A stretch of DNA of 64,000 nt from Verrucomicrobiota bacterium. GTDB taxonomy: Bacteria; Verrucomicrobiota; Verrucomicrobiia; CAIQCK01. Location of the stretch: positions 248,001 to 312,000 of the forward strand of contig JACRQF010000014.1 of assembly GCA_016222825.1 (NCBI GenBank). Direction: 5' to 3'. The translations under genes were made by a program, and so were the position numbers. The stretch's first letter is position 1; every line of letters begins with the position of its first letter. Positions 26,201-34,241 of this stretch are shown here, one piece after another. The notes beneath the pieces were generated by a model that was not told the origin of the DNA, ran no database searches, and saw only the letters and a list, made by a program, of their open reading frames with translations.

Positions 26201-28580
26201 GTCGCTGGCGGCGCGGCAGGCGCAGGCGGACATCGCGTCGTTGCGCGCGGCGCTGGAGCGGATTCTGAAGACGCGGCTCCAGCAAGCCGAGCAGGCGCGG
26301 GCGCAGTTGCAGCAGCGGCAACCGTCGCCCGCCGAACGCGTCGAGCGGCTGGCGAAGCAGCAGGAGGCGCTGACGCAGAAGACGCAGCAGCAAGCCGCCC
26401 CGACGCGCGAGGAGCGCCAGCAACAAGCCGCCGAGCAACAGCAGTTGCGGGCCGATGCGCGCGCGGTCCAGCGCGGGCTATTGGCGGAGGCGCCGGAGCA
26501 GCCGACGCCGGAACAGATGCGCGACTTGCACGATGCCGCGCTGCGCGTTGCGGAAACCGAGCGCGAGCCGATGGCCGCCGCGACGGAGGCGTTGGCGCGC
26601 GGCCAGCAGGCGAAAGCGGCGCAGCAGCAGCAACAGGCGGCGGAGCAGTTGCGGCAGACGGCGCAACAGTTGGCCGCCGCAAAGAAGGGCGACGAGATGG
26701 TCGCGCAGGCGGAGCAGGCGGAGGCGCTGGCGAAGCAACAGGAAAAGCTGCTCGCCGCGACGAACACGTCGAAGCCCGCGGAACTGCCGTCGCAAGCGCA
26801 GGCGCAACGTTCGCTTGCCGCGCAGGCGCAGGCGCTCGCGCAGGCCGCGCAGCAGAGCGCGCCCGCCGCGTCGCAGCCGATGGCCGCGGCGCAGAGCGCG
26901 ATGCAGGAGGCGGCGAAGGCGTTGCAGCAGGCGAACCAGCCGAACGCGGCGATCAACCAGCAGGCCGCGCTGCAAAACCTCCAACAGGCCGCGCTGGCGA
27001 TGGCGGCGGGCAAGCAAGTGGCGATGGTGGAAGCGCAGCAGGCGCGGGCGCAGTTGCAGAAGGCCGAGCAGCCGCTGCCGAACCGGCCGCAATTGGAGAA
27101 GGGTTACGACTGGCTCAAGAAGCTCAGCGAGGTTGCCGCCAAACAGAACGACGTGGCGCAGCGCGCCGCCGCCAACCAGCCGGCGCAGCCGCTCGCCTCG
27201 GAGCAATCGGCGGTGCGGCAGCAGATGAAATCGGAGTTGGAAAGCCAGCCAACGATCCGCGCCGATCAGCTCCAGCAGGCGATGGAGAAGTTGAAGGCGA
27301 GCGCGCAGGCGGTCGCCGAACTGGCGCGCAAGGAGCAGGAGACGGCTGGCAAGCTCGACCAGTTGCGGAGCGACCGCGATTGGCGGCAGAAGGAGGCTCA
27401 GCGCCGCGCCGAAGAGATCGCCCGGCACGCGCAACGCAGCGCGCAGCAAAGCCCGAAGCAGGCGGGGAATTTCCAACAGCAGGCGCAGACGATGCAGGAG
27501 GCGGCGGAGGCGTTGAAGCGCGGCGATAACGAGGCTGCGCGGCAGCGCATCGAGCAGGCGTCCAAGGCGTCTGGCGACCAGAGCCAGCGGCTGGCCAATG
27601 CGGCGAAGCAGCAGCGCGCCGAGAAAAGCAAGGACCGGCGGGTGGCCGCCGAGCGCGCCAAGGAGGCATCGCAGACCGCGCGGGCGGCGAACGAGATGAA
27701 GCAGTTGGCGCATTTGGAAAAGGAGCTGGCGCGGAAGCTGGAGGAGATGGGCACCGGCCCGACGGAGCAGTTGAAGCAACTCGCCACCGGCCAGGAGCAG
27801 ATGCGCGGCGATCTCCAGCAAATCGGCAAGGAACTGGAGCGGACGAAGTCGAAACTCGCCGACCTCGCGCCACAGGTGGCGAAGGCAATTGAGAATGCCC
27901 CGGAGGCTGCGAAGAACCAGATTCCCGAAAAGATGCGCAGCGCCGCCAACGAAATGAAGTCGCGCAACACGCAACAGGCGTCGCAGAACGCCCGCTCCGC
28001 TCAGCAGGATCTCCACAGGATAGCCGATCAACTCACGCGCGCCGCTGCTGAGACCGCCGAGAAGCAGCAGGCCGCCGAAGCCGCTGCGGCCAGTCAACCG
28101 CTCGTCGCGCCGCCGATGGCCGCTTCCGCGCTCAACCACGCCGGCGAAAAGATGGAGCAGGCGAAAGGCGAATTTGACAAAGGTCAGACGCAGCCCGGCC
28201 AGCAGCCGGCCGCCGAGGCGGCGCAGTCGCTGCAAACGCTGGTCGAGATGAGCGCGCAGACGCAACAGCAGCAGTTGGTCAAGGCGATGCAGCAAATGGC
28301 GGCGGAGAAAGCCGCCGAGCAGATGGCCGAGCAAGCGGCGCAACCGATGCCCGGCGAGGAAGCGCAAAGCCTTGACTCCAAGCTGGGCAGCACGGGCCAG
28401 AGCAAAGCGAAGGAGTCGCCGGCGGAATTGAAGCTGCGCGGCGAGTTGGTGAACCTCGACAAGCTGCCGGCGGAGTTGCAGCAGGGTTTAATGCACGGCA
28501 TGAGGGAGAAGTATCCGCCGGAGTATGAGCAACTGATTAAGAAATACTTCGAGAAGCTGTCGAAAGCATCGGGCAAATGA
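23226..28580 (+). CDS. Giant DUF4175-like membrane/coiled-coil protein
   Basis: 1784 aa. The N-terminal 180 residues hold two adjacent membrane segments (AVLFLGLLALTFLLDRWLF, then VTVWGATLAGFIRFILW) and a third near 155-175, as in DUF4175-type proteins. A beta-rich Ig-like region follows to about 500 (DNSPEHQLARSEERKVRIS ends it). The remaining 1250 residues are Gln- and Ala-rich coiled coil with many EQ/AQ heptads. A long cytoplasmic or periplasmic rod anchored at the membrane is likely. TAGCAT at 23211-23216 suggests a promoter directly before the ATG. It is followed 22 bases later by a squalene-cyclase-fold gene. Function unknown; base use matches its neighbours. Confidence 0.8.
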   Translation: MSLVPDSLHAQVERYKRRAQRLTLAEGVAQTAVLFLGLLALTFLLDRWLFLPLAARVALTVTVWGATLAGFIRFILWPLRKRWGDIEVAFNVEAAFPQLNEELATAVELEASRDPDSIKGSPQLIAALVNDLARRSSTLDFASVISPKRATVSAAVAAALALGLGVYAIAATEHFLLLAKRFVNPLAALPRASTVKLAVKPGNVTIETGGSVTVRVEVFNRRVGRAVAYFAGDGQPLMRLETIATAAPVSSTPPKPGVAVALQQLEIPLPAVRSNAVYFVRAGDAESQRFRIVAQRGPRLERFTLTYRFPDYTALPPKTISAETADIAALRGTRVTVVAEASQPLSSAALEANGAPPKPAQVTGDRSVTAEIAVEHDAEFKLRITDTAGFRNADAVSYKIKALPDQPPTVKLLDPEQDVELGKPEPLELKFATTDDHGISSAYLVHNQKRDQMPVSGVAAFDLAKAGYKAGEEVVFHIEVEDNSPEHQLARSEERKVRISELADLSLRNKDFAELRKLREALARASQSASDARRGIEQLRADFGRTGQWNADLTARANALRRDLQSAQDASRAAQVIVAASVASPRTPQVLRDWENIANLLEQFDESLASARVAATALDHDTAQAAAVNPALARLATAADSAAKVSAQLDEGFTRLYDARGMEVLSQLARRVERAEQRLLEHVYGSSRHWKRKREQDAADQTTILNATKLLAAGLGMADAALPQNTALLRAAKERLTDIAQPKIESLQQWLKDGGKRGWRNRDSLDPLTESLRKTREELTTVEAASADAANAVRSQFERGRLELSQRMMTVSQSPSDQLRERIGDLIVRVDQQSEPHLTLRVGDARWGKDLLLIRDGLRTLTTGAATPAAAAQLRQLGEQLNHLERQRDLRLLVQSLRRLESQQKQVSESMDEAAAWLRLRLGELADVEREARTELAPLGDRLGALANRVAPVDGEAARQIQDVRQQFGSSQVLSRLEKAAEHAESGDREWASLAARQAQADIASLRAALERILKTRLQQAEQARAQLQQRQPSPAERVERLAKQQEALTQKTQQQAAPTREERQQQAAEQQQLRADARAVQRGLLAEAPEQPTPEQMRDLHDAALRVAETEREPMAAATEALARGQQAKAAQQQQQAAEQLRQTAQQLAAAKKGDEMVAQAEQAEALAKQQEKLLAATNTSKPAELPSQAQAQRSLAAQAQALAQAAQQSAPAASQPMAAAQSAMQEAAKALQQANQPNAAINQQAALQNLQQAALAMAAGKQVAMVEAQQARAQLQKAEQPLPNRPQLEKGYDWLKKLSEVAAKQNDVAQRAAANQPAQPLASEQSAVRQQMKSELESQPTIRADQLQQAMEKLKASAQAVAELARKEQETAGKLDQLRSDRDWRQKEAQRRAEEIARHAQRSAQQSPKQAGNFQQQAQTMQEAAEALKRGDNEAARQRIEQASKASGDQSQRLANAAKQQRAEKSKDRRVAAERAKEASQTARAANEMKQLAHLEKELARKLEEMGTGPTEQLKQLATGQEQMRGDLQQIGKELERTKSKLADLAPQVAKAIENAPEAAKNQIPEKMRSAANEMKSRNTQQASQNARSAQQDLHRIADQLTRAAAETAEKQQAAEAAAASQPLVAPPMAASALNHAGEKMEQAKGEFDKGQTQPGQQPAAEAAQSLQTLVEMSAQTQQQQLVKAMQQMAAEKAAEQMAEQAAQPMPGEEAQSLDSKLGSTGQSKAKESPAELKLRGELVNLDKLPAELQQGLMHGMREKYPPEYEQLIKKYFEKLSKASGK

Positions 28581-28602
28581 AGGAAGAGCACGGAACGCGA
28601 AA

Positions 28603-29703
28603 ATGAGAACGGTGATTCGCCAAAAGGCTGGAAGGAAACGCAGAGACGCGGAGGACGCAGAGATCCGCAGAGACTCCGCGATCCTCCGCGTCCTCTGCGC
28701 CTCTGCGTTGAGTTTTGCTCGCGCCATTCTCATCGCCACACTTCTCCTTTCCCCCTCCGTCGTGACAGCGGCGGAGAAGGCTGCTTCTACGGACGTGGAC
28801 CGGGCGGTGGAGCGCGGGTTTGAGTTCTTGCGGAAGCAGCAGAAGGACGACGGCTCGTTCCACCACAACGTGGCGGTGACCGGGCTGGCGGCGATGGCGT
28901 TCCTGGCGCGCGGCTACGTGCCGGGGGCGGGGCCGGACGGCGAGCGCGTGGAGCGCGCGCTGACGCACATCATCAGCGAGCAGGCGGAGGATGGTTCGAT
29001 CCTCGGTCGTGGCGGACGGATGTATGGCCACGGCATCTGCTCGTTGCTGCTGGCGGAGGCGGCGGGCATGAGTAAGAACGACCGCGTGCTGACGGCGTTG
29101 CGGAAGGCATGCGAACTGATCCTGCGGGCGCAAGCCGAGCCGAAGTCGCCGCAGCACACGGGCGGCTGGCGTTACGAGCCGCGTTCGCGTGACTCGGACA
29201 TCTCGGTGACAGGCTGGCAACTGCTGGCGTTGCGAGCGGCGAAGGACTGTGGCGTGAAAATTCCCGCCGAGGCGATCGAGAGCGCGGTGGGGTTTGTGAA
29301 GCGTTGCGCGGCGCGCGACGGTGGCTTCTCCTACCAGCCCGGCGGCGGCCCTGGACACGCGCGGACTGGCTGCGGGATGGTGTCGCTCCAGATGTGCGGC
29401 CAATATGACGCGCCGGAGGTGCGGCGCGGCGCGGAGTGGCTCCGCTCACACGAGATGAAGTGGGGCCGGGAGCATTTTTACTACGCGATCTACTACGTGA
29501 CGCAGGCAATGTATCAATCCGGCGGCGATGATTGGGACTGGTGGCGGCAACGGCTGGAGCAAATGTTGCGCGAGCACCAAAACGGCGACGGCAGTTGGCC
29601 AACGACGGGTGGCGAGGGCGAGGGCGGTCAGGTTTACTCGACTTCGATGGCGCTGCTCTCGCTCTGCGTCCAGTATCACTACCTGCCGGCGTATCAGCGG
29701 TGA
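28603..29703 (+). CDS. Secreted squalene-cyclase-fold repeat protein
   Basis: 366 aa from the ATG at 28603. Codons 1-36 are largely made of an inverted repeat (28637-28709). An in-frame TTG at 28708 would give 331 aa and begin exactly at a canonical signal peptide (SFARAILIATLLLSPSVVTA), so the start is uncertain. The mature part is a prenyltransferase/squalene oxidase alpha-barrel with repeats KDDGSFHHN, DGGFSYQPGG and NGDGSWPTTGG. It shares the YYVTQAMYQSGG motif with the protein at 13631-15121. No DxDD motif is visible, so enzymatic cyclisation is doubtful. It follows the coiled-coil giant by 22 bases and may work with it. Confidence 0.8.
   Translation: MRTVIRQKAGRKRRDAEDAEIRRDSAILRVLCASALSFARAILIATLLLSPSVVTAAEKAASTDVDRAVERGFEFLRKQQKDDGSFHHNVAVTGLAAMAFLARGYVPGAGPDGERVERALTHIISEQAEDGSILGRGGRMYGHGICSLLLAEAAGMSKNDRVLTALRKACELILRAQAEPKSPQHTGGWRYEPRSRDSDISVTGWQLLALRAAKDCGVKIPAEAIESAVGFVKRCAARDGGFSYQPGGGPGHARTGCGMVSLQMCGQYDAPEVRRGAEWLRSHEMKWGREHFYYAIYYVTQAMYQSGGDDWDWWRQRLEQMLREHQNGDGSWPTTGGEGEGGQVYSTSMALLSLCVQYHYLPAYQR
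28637..28709. repeat. Inverted repeat within the start of a gene
   Basis: The left arm (28637-28662) begins AACGCAGAGACGCGGAGG. The right arm ends in CGCCTCTGCGTT and is its near-complete reverse complement (about 22 of 26 positions). It resembles CGCAGAG-type repeats I recall as dispersed in environmental bacterial genomes. Here it is read through as coding sequence or forms a hairpin directly upstream of the alternative TTG start. Confidence 0.6.
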
Positions 29704-29717
29704 CCTGCGGCGGAGTT

Positions 29718-30359
29718 TCAGCAGACAGGAGGCGCGACGGTGGTGGCGGCGATGACGACGTCGGCCTGAATCCGCAGGATGTAGCGATCGTTGATCTTCT
29801 TGAGACGGTTGAGGACTTCCGAGAGGTCAGGGCGACCGTCGCGACCATCGAAAGTGCGCGCATCGTCTATGAAAATGACATGCTCCTTTACTGGATGCGC
29901 CGCAATCTGGTCGAGCGACAGGAGGATCGGGTCGGCCACGACGCCCTGGCCGGTTCCGGCGCCGCTGAAATGGCCGTCGAGCCAAAAGACCGCCGGTTCC
30001 CGTAGCGTGGCGAGGATGCTGGGCAGCTCGCCGGAGCAGTCGCCGTGCACGATGCGGACGTTGGTGTCGCCGGCAAACCGCTCGCAAGCTTTGCGGTAAA
30101 GTGTGTCGTCAATCTCGATCGAGATGACGCTGGCGTAGAGAGGTTTCATGGCGGCGACGGTCTCGCCGTGGTAGGTGCCAGTCTCGATGAACACGCGCGG
30201 GCGGGAAGCGGGGAGGTTGCGCTCGATGATCGCCAGTTTCACCGACGGCGGCGGCAGGGCATAATCGCCGCGACGCAGCGCCTCCAGGAAGCGCCGTTCG
30301 TTGCGCAACCGGTGGCGCCGCTGTTTTAGAGACTGCAGTAAACTTTTGCTTTTCGACAT
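29718..30359 (-). CDS. SAM-dependent methyltransferase-like protein
   Basis: 213 aa from the ATG at 30359. The frame stays open far upstream but lies antisense to wecD there. VFIETGTYHGETVAAMK is a motif I-like loop, VISIEIDD the acidic strand 2, and VFWLDGHFSG with VIFIDDARTF form the later strands, as in small class I methyltransferases of polysaccharide loci. It is at the edge of the surface polysaccharide cluster and is transcribed divergently from wecD and wecE. Convergent stops with the squalene-fold gene are 14 bases apart. The acceptor is unknown. Confidence 0.75.
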   Translation of the reverse strand: MSKSKSLLQSLKQRRHRLRNERRFLEALRRGDYALPPPSVKLAIIERNLPASRPRVFIETGTYHGETVAAMKPLYASVISIEIDDTLYRKACERFAGDTNVRIVHGDCSGELPSILATLREPAVFWLDGHFSGAGTGQGVVADPILLSLDQIAAHPVKEHVIFIDDARTFDGRDGRPDLSEVLNRLKKINDRYILRIQADVVIAATTVAPPVC

Positions 30360-30387
30360 GGTCAAGTTCTCGCCGCGGAAATGGTCA

Positions 30388-30416
30388 TTGAGGATGTTGA
30401 CGGCCCCATGTATAAA
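30388..30416 (+). promoter_or_regulatory. Promoter of the wecD-wecE operon
   Basis: TTGAGG (30388-30393), exact 17-nt spacer, TATAAA (30411-30416). The predicted start is near 30423, a leader of about 36 nt before the ATG at 30459. Confidence 0.6.
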
Positions 30417-30458
30417 CCGTTGCGGGCTGGTTTTTACAGAGCAAAGATTGTCACTGAC

Positions 30459-31184
30459 ATGGTGAGATTTCGGATTCTGGATTGGGATACGGCGTTCTTC
30501 GGAATGCCGGTCGCCAGGATTTTGCCAAGCCGGCTCACGACGGGGGAACTGGAGCAGATACTCGCGCAGATGAAGAGCGAGCGGGTCGCGCTGGCATACT
30601 GGGCTTCCGACCCAAACGACGCGGAGTCGCAGCAGGCCGCGCGTGCCTGCCATGGATTCCTCGCCGACAGGAAGACGACGTTTGTCATGGAACTCGGACA
30701 GAGCTGCGGGGCGGTGGAGAACTTCGGCTGGACGCTGGAGGAATACACCGAGACGGTCCCCAACAGCGAGTTGGAGCATCTCGCGATCCAAGCCGGCATT
30801 TATTCCCGGTTCCGGGTGGATCCGCGAATCCCGGAAGACAAGTGCGCCGACCTCTACAGGCAGTGGATTCGGAATTCGACGAACCGGCGGCTTGCGGATG
30901 CGGTCCTGGTGGCGCGGCGGGCGGGTAAGATTGTGGGCATGGTCACCGTGGGAGAAAAGAGCGGCGTTGGCGACATCGGCTTGATTGCGGCCGATGCCAG
31001 TGCGCGCGGGCTCAAGCTCGGCTCCGCCCTGGTGCTCGCTGCGCAGGAATGGGCGCGCAGGCGAGGATTGAAGACGGCCCAAGTCATCAGCCAGGGCGCG
31101 AATCTCGCGGCATGCAAGCTTTACGAGAAATGCGGCTACCGCACCGCCAAGGTCGAGAACCTCTACCACTTCTGGATTTCATGA
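30459..31184 (+). CDS. wecD: dTDP-fucosamine acetyltransferase-like GNAT protein
   Basis: 241 aa. The N-terminal WDTAFFGMPVARI and the middle SRFRVDPRIP with LYRQWIRNS match the WecD/RffC pattern. The C-terminal GNAT fold has VGDIGLIAADASARGLKLGS as the acetyl-CoA loop. WecD transfers acetyl from acetyl-CoA to dTDP-4-amino-4,6-dideoxygalactose, giving dTDP-Fuc4NAc, in the cytoplasm. The stop overlaps the wecE start by ATGA. I start at the ATG at 30459 because it directly precedes the conserved region and lies downstream of the promoter at 30388-30416. Assignment rests on motif memory and the adjacent wecE. Confidence 0.75.
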   Translation: MVRFRILDWDTAFFGMPVARILPSRLTTGELEQILAQMKSERVALAYWASDPNDAESQQAARACHGFLADRKTTFVMELGQSCGAVENFGWTLEEYTETVPNSELEHLAIQAGIYSRFRVDPRIPEDKCADLYRQWIRNSTNRRLADAVLVARRAGKIVGMVTVGEKSGVGDIGLIAADASARGLKLGSALVLAAQEWARRRGLKTAQVISQGANLAACKLYEKCGYRTAKVENLYHFWIS

Positions 31185-32317
31185 TCAGAATTCCCTTCAA
31201 CAAGCCTTTCTTCACGGGCAAGGAGACGGATTACATCCGCGAGTCCGTCGCGTCGGGCAAGATATCGGGCGATGGTTTGTTCACGAAGAAATGCCACCAG
31301 TTCTTCGAGGGCCGTTATGGCTTCAAGAAGGCGCTGCTGACCACCTCCTGCACCGACGCGCTGGAGATGACGGCCATTCTTTGTGACATCAAGCCGGGCG
31401 ACGAGGTCATCGCGCCCAGCTTTACTTTCGTCTCCACGGTGAACGCTTTCGTCCTGCGGGGAGCCAGAGTCGTTTTCGCCGACAGCGAGGCAACGACGCC
31501 CAACATGGATGTGGCGGCGATTGAAACGCTGGTCACGCCGCGAACGAAAGTGATCGTGCCGGTCCACTACGCGGGCGTCGCCTGCGACATGGACGGCATC
31601 CTCCATCTGGCCCGCAAGCACAATCTCCGGGTGGTCGAGGACGCCGCGCAGGCGGTGGATTCGTTCTACAAGGGGAAGCCGCTCGGTTCGCTTGGCTGCA
31701 TGGCGACGTTCTCCTTCCACGAGACGAAGAACGTCATCGCTGGCGAGGGCGGGATGTTCGTAGCGAACGACGACGCGCTCGTGAACCGCGCCGAGATCGT
31801 GAGGGAGAAAGGCACGAACCGCTCCGCGTTCTTCCGCGGCGAGGTGGACAAGTATCGGTGGGTGGACATCGGCTCGTCGTTCCTGCCGTCGGAAATCATC
31901 GCGGCGTTTTTATATGCGCAGCTTGAACATCTCGATGAGATTCAGTCCAAGCGCAGGAAGCTGTGGGACCATTACCGGCAAGGACTGGAGATTTTGGAAA
32001 CCAAGGGCATCCTGCAATTGCCCCGCCTCCCGGACTACGCGACCAACAACGGCCACATGTTCTACGTCGTGTGTAGGGACCTGGAGCAGCGGGACAAGCT
32101 CATCGCGCACTTGCGGAGCCGCGGCATCCTCGCGGTGTTTCATTACCAGTCGCTCCACAAGAGTCCCTTCTACGAACAGCGGCACGACGGGCGGGAACTG
32201 CCCAACTCCGACCGCTACACGGATTGCCTGCTCCGGCTTCCGCTCTACTACGAGTTGAGCGACGCGGATGTTGGAATGATCGTTGACAGCGTTTTGTCCT
32301 TCTTCGGGCAGCATTAG
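31181..32317 (+). CDS. wecE: dTDP-4-amino-4,6-dideoxygalactose transaminase
   Basis: 378 aa of the DegT/DnrJ/EryC1 family, close to E. coli WecE (RffA) over its whole length: FNKPFFTGKETDYI at the start, PSFTFVSTVNAFVLRGARVV, VPVHYAGVACDMD, VVEDAAQAVDSFYKG and the PLP-lysine region FSFHETKNVIAGEGG. It transfers an amino group from glutamate to dTDP-4-keto-6-deoxyglucose. Together with WecD it should produce dTDP-Fuc4NAc for a surface glycan. The start overlaps the wecD stop by four bases. The early genes for dTDP-4-keto-6-deoxyglucose are not in this window. Confidence 0.9.
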   Translation: MIRIPFNKPFFTGKETDYIRESVASGKISGDGLFTKKCHQFFEGRYGFKKALLTTSCTDALEMTAILCDIKPGDEVIAPSFTFVSTVNAFVLRGARVVFADSEATTPNMDVAAIETLVTPRTKVIVPVHYAGVACDMDGILHLARKHNLRVVEDAAQAVDSFYKGKPLGSLGCMATFSFHETKNVIAGEGGMFVANDDALVNRAEIVREKGTNRSAFFRGEVDKYRWVDIGSSFLPSEIIAAFLYAQLEHLDEIQSKRRKLWDHYRQGLEILETKGILQLPRLPDYATNNGHMFYVVCRDLEQRDKLIAHLRSRGILAVFHYQSLHKSPFYEQRHDGRELPNSDRYTDCLLRLPLYYELSDADVGMIVDSVLSFFGQH

Positions 32318-32342
32318 CTGGAAGTGCGACACGGAGACATCC

Positions 32343-33296
32343 ATGAAGAAACATCGTTGGATAACGGATATTTGCTTCCTGCCGTTCGTCTACCCCGCCG
32401 GCTACCTTCTCAGGCGCATACGCGACAAAGGCCTCCCCTACCTGCCGTTCTGCAAGAGGGCTTTGATGAAGGTCGGGGTCTTTCCCATCCGGGACCATTA
32501 TTACGAACCGCTCTTCAATACCGACCACTTCCGCGACACGCCTCCGCGCCGCCTCCCCGGCATAGACTTGAACATCGAGGAGCAGCTCGGGATTCTGGAC
32601 AGCTTCCATTTCACCGAGGAGTTGAAGGACGTGCCGGCCGAGAAGACGGACGACCTAAGTTTCTACATGAACAACGTCGCTTTCGAGTCAGGCGACGCCG
32701 AATACTGGTATAACCTCATTCGGTTGAAGAAACCCCGGCGGATATTCGAGGTCGGCAGCGGCCACTCCACCCGCATGGCGCGACGGGCCATCGCGAAAAA
32801 CCAGCAAGAAGACCCGGCCTACAAATGCCATCACGTTTGCATTGAGCCCTACGAAGCGCCGTGGCTGGAACAGATGGGCGTCTCGGTCATCCGCAAGAAG
32901 GTGGAGGAAGTGGACCTTTCATTCTTTACGCAACTGGCCGAGAACGACATCCTGTTCCTCGATTCCACCCACGTCATCAGGCCGAGAGGCGATGTCCTGT
33001 TCGAGTATCTTCAAGTGCTGCCGTCGCTGAACAAGGGCGTCATCGTCCACATCCACGACATCTTCACGCCGAACGATTATCCGGACTACTGGATCAAGGA
33101 GATCGTGCTCTTTTGGAACGAGCAATACCTGCTGGAGGCGTTGCTGTCGTCAAACAAGGCGTGGCGAATCATCGGCGCGGTGAATTTCCTGCGCCACAAC
33201 CATTTTGAAAAGCTCGCGGCGAAGTGTCCGTTCCTGAAGGCTGATAAAGACCCGAACAGGGGGCCGGGGTCTTTTTACATTCAGAAAAGCATGTAG
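32343..33296 (+). CDS. Class I methyltransferase of the polysaccharide cluster
   Basis: 317 aa. The start is the ATG at 32343, with GGAG a few bases upstream. The central Rossmann fold has IFEVGSGHSTRMARRAI as motif I, CHHVCIEPYE as the acidic strand 2 and DILFLDSTHVIRP. It resembles the Methyltransf_24 group associated with O-antigen and capsule loci. It lies 25 bases after wecE on the same strand, so it is probably co-transcribed and may methylate the glycan. An N-terminal hydrophobic stretch (ITDICFLPFVYPAGYLL) may associate it with the membrane. Confidence 0.75.
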   Translation: MKKHRWITDICFLPFVYPAGYLLRRIRDKGLPYLPFCKRALMKVGVFPIRDHYYEPLFNTDHFRDTPPRRLPGIDLNIEEQLGILDSFHFTEELKDVPAEKTDDLSFYMNNVAFESGDAEYWYNLIRLKKPRRIFEVGSGHSTRMARRAIAKNQQEDPAYKCHHVCIEPYEAPWLEQMGVSVIRKKVEEVDLSFFTQLAENDILFLDSTHVIRPRGDVLFEYLQVLPSLNKGVIVHIHDIFTPNDYPDYWIKEIVLFWNEQYLLEALLSSNKAWRIIGAVNFLRHNHFEKLAAKCPFLKADKDPNRGPGSFYIQKSM

Positions 33297-33325
33297 GCCC
33301 TCCCGCGAACGCCCTCGTTCCATAC

Positions 33326-34240
33326 TCAGGACTTCGCGATCACCCATTCCGGCGGGAAGTAATCCTCAGGATGGTTGTAGGCGCTGTTGCTGCTGGTCCG
33401 CTCGGTGCGAACGACCACTTTCTCTTTGTTGGGGTTGAGATAGGCGGCCCACCAACTGAACGTGCTGCCGCCGGCGGTAATGTTGTGTTTGCAGTGGCTC
33501 ATCAGCCAGAGGTCTTCAAAGCCCCGTTGTGGCGAGTTGAAATCCACGCAGGTCGTCTTGTGCGGCGGGCGGAGGTTGGCCTTTACCCACGCGATGTCGT
33601 CCGAGAACATGAAGAAGTGCGGCTGGCTCACGCGCTCCGCAACGTGGTTCACGGCATTCTGGTAGTAGCGCTCCGTGATGACGCCTTCGAGGTCCTTCCG
33701 GATGCCCGGATCGGATACGTAGTCTCCCCGCCGAACATGCACGCTGACGGAGTTGGAGTCCGCGATGGCCGCCAGCACTTCGCGCGCCGCGTCGCTGATC
33801 GGCTCCCGAGGCGTGAACTCCTCGACAAGCAGATGCTTCACGGAGTCGAAATACTTATAGGAGTTGAAATAGCCGATGAGATAAGTCTTCACTCCAAGAG
33901 TCAGGACCTCCGGCTTGAACGCGGAGCCGGCCGGTTCTGAGAAAACGCTCGGCTCTTCGTCGCCCTCGCCGGAAAGCCCCAGCGCCTTCAGCAACGCGGC
34001 GATACCCAGCTTGTGTTTGAGACCGGTCTTTTTATAGTCCGCGACCTCGCTCCGCGACGCCTGCGAGGCCGTGATCCTGAAGGAACCCAACTGCAGCGTG
34101 TGCTCCTTGTTCGGCGTGCAGCGGTCGAAATTGGAGGCGTCTATCTTGAGCGGCGTGTTGTGGGTGACCGCGAGGCGCTTCGCCGTCGCGTATTGGAACA
34201 TCTGGTTGCCCAGGCCGCCCATGATGTTGACGATGATCAT
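33326..34240 (-). CDS. Alpha-1,2-fucosyltransferase (GT11)
   Basis: 304 aa with the GT11 hallmarks: MGGLGNQMFQYATAKRLA at the N-terminus, VSVHVRRGDYVSD for donor binding, and FMFSDDIAWVK followed by LWLMSHCKHNITAGGSTFSW. GT11 enzymes transfer L-fucose from GDP-fucose to galactose, at O-2, on O-antigen or capsule. The stop converges with that of the methyltransferase gene 30 bases away. It is the last gene of a minus-strand run of seven overlapping or closely spaced genes starting at 39739. Confidence 0.88.
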   Translation of the reverse strand: MIIVNIMGGLGNQMFQYATAKRLAVTHNTPLKIDASNFDRCTPNKEHTLQLGSFRITASQASRSEVADYKKTGLKHKLGIAALLKALGLSGEGDEEPSVFSEPAGSAFKPEVLTLGVKTYLIGYFNSYKYFDSVKHLLVEEFTPREPISDAAREVLAAIADSNSVSVHVRRGDYVSDPGIRKDLEGVITERYYQNAVNHVAERVSQPHFFMFSDDIAWVKANLRPPHKTTCVDFNSPQRGFEDLWLMSHCKHNITAGGSTFSWWAAYLNPNKEKVVVRTERTSSNSAYNHPEDYFPPEWVIAKS

Positions 34241-34241
34241 G

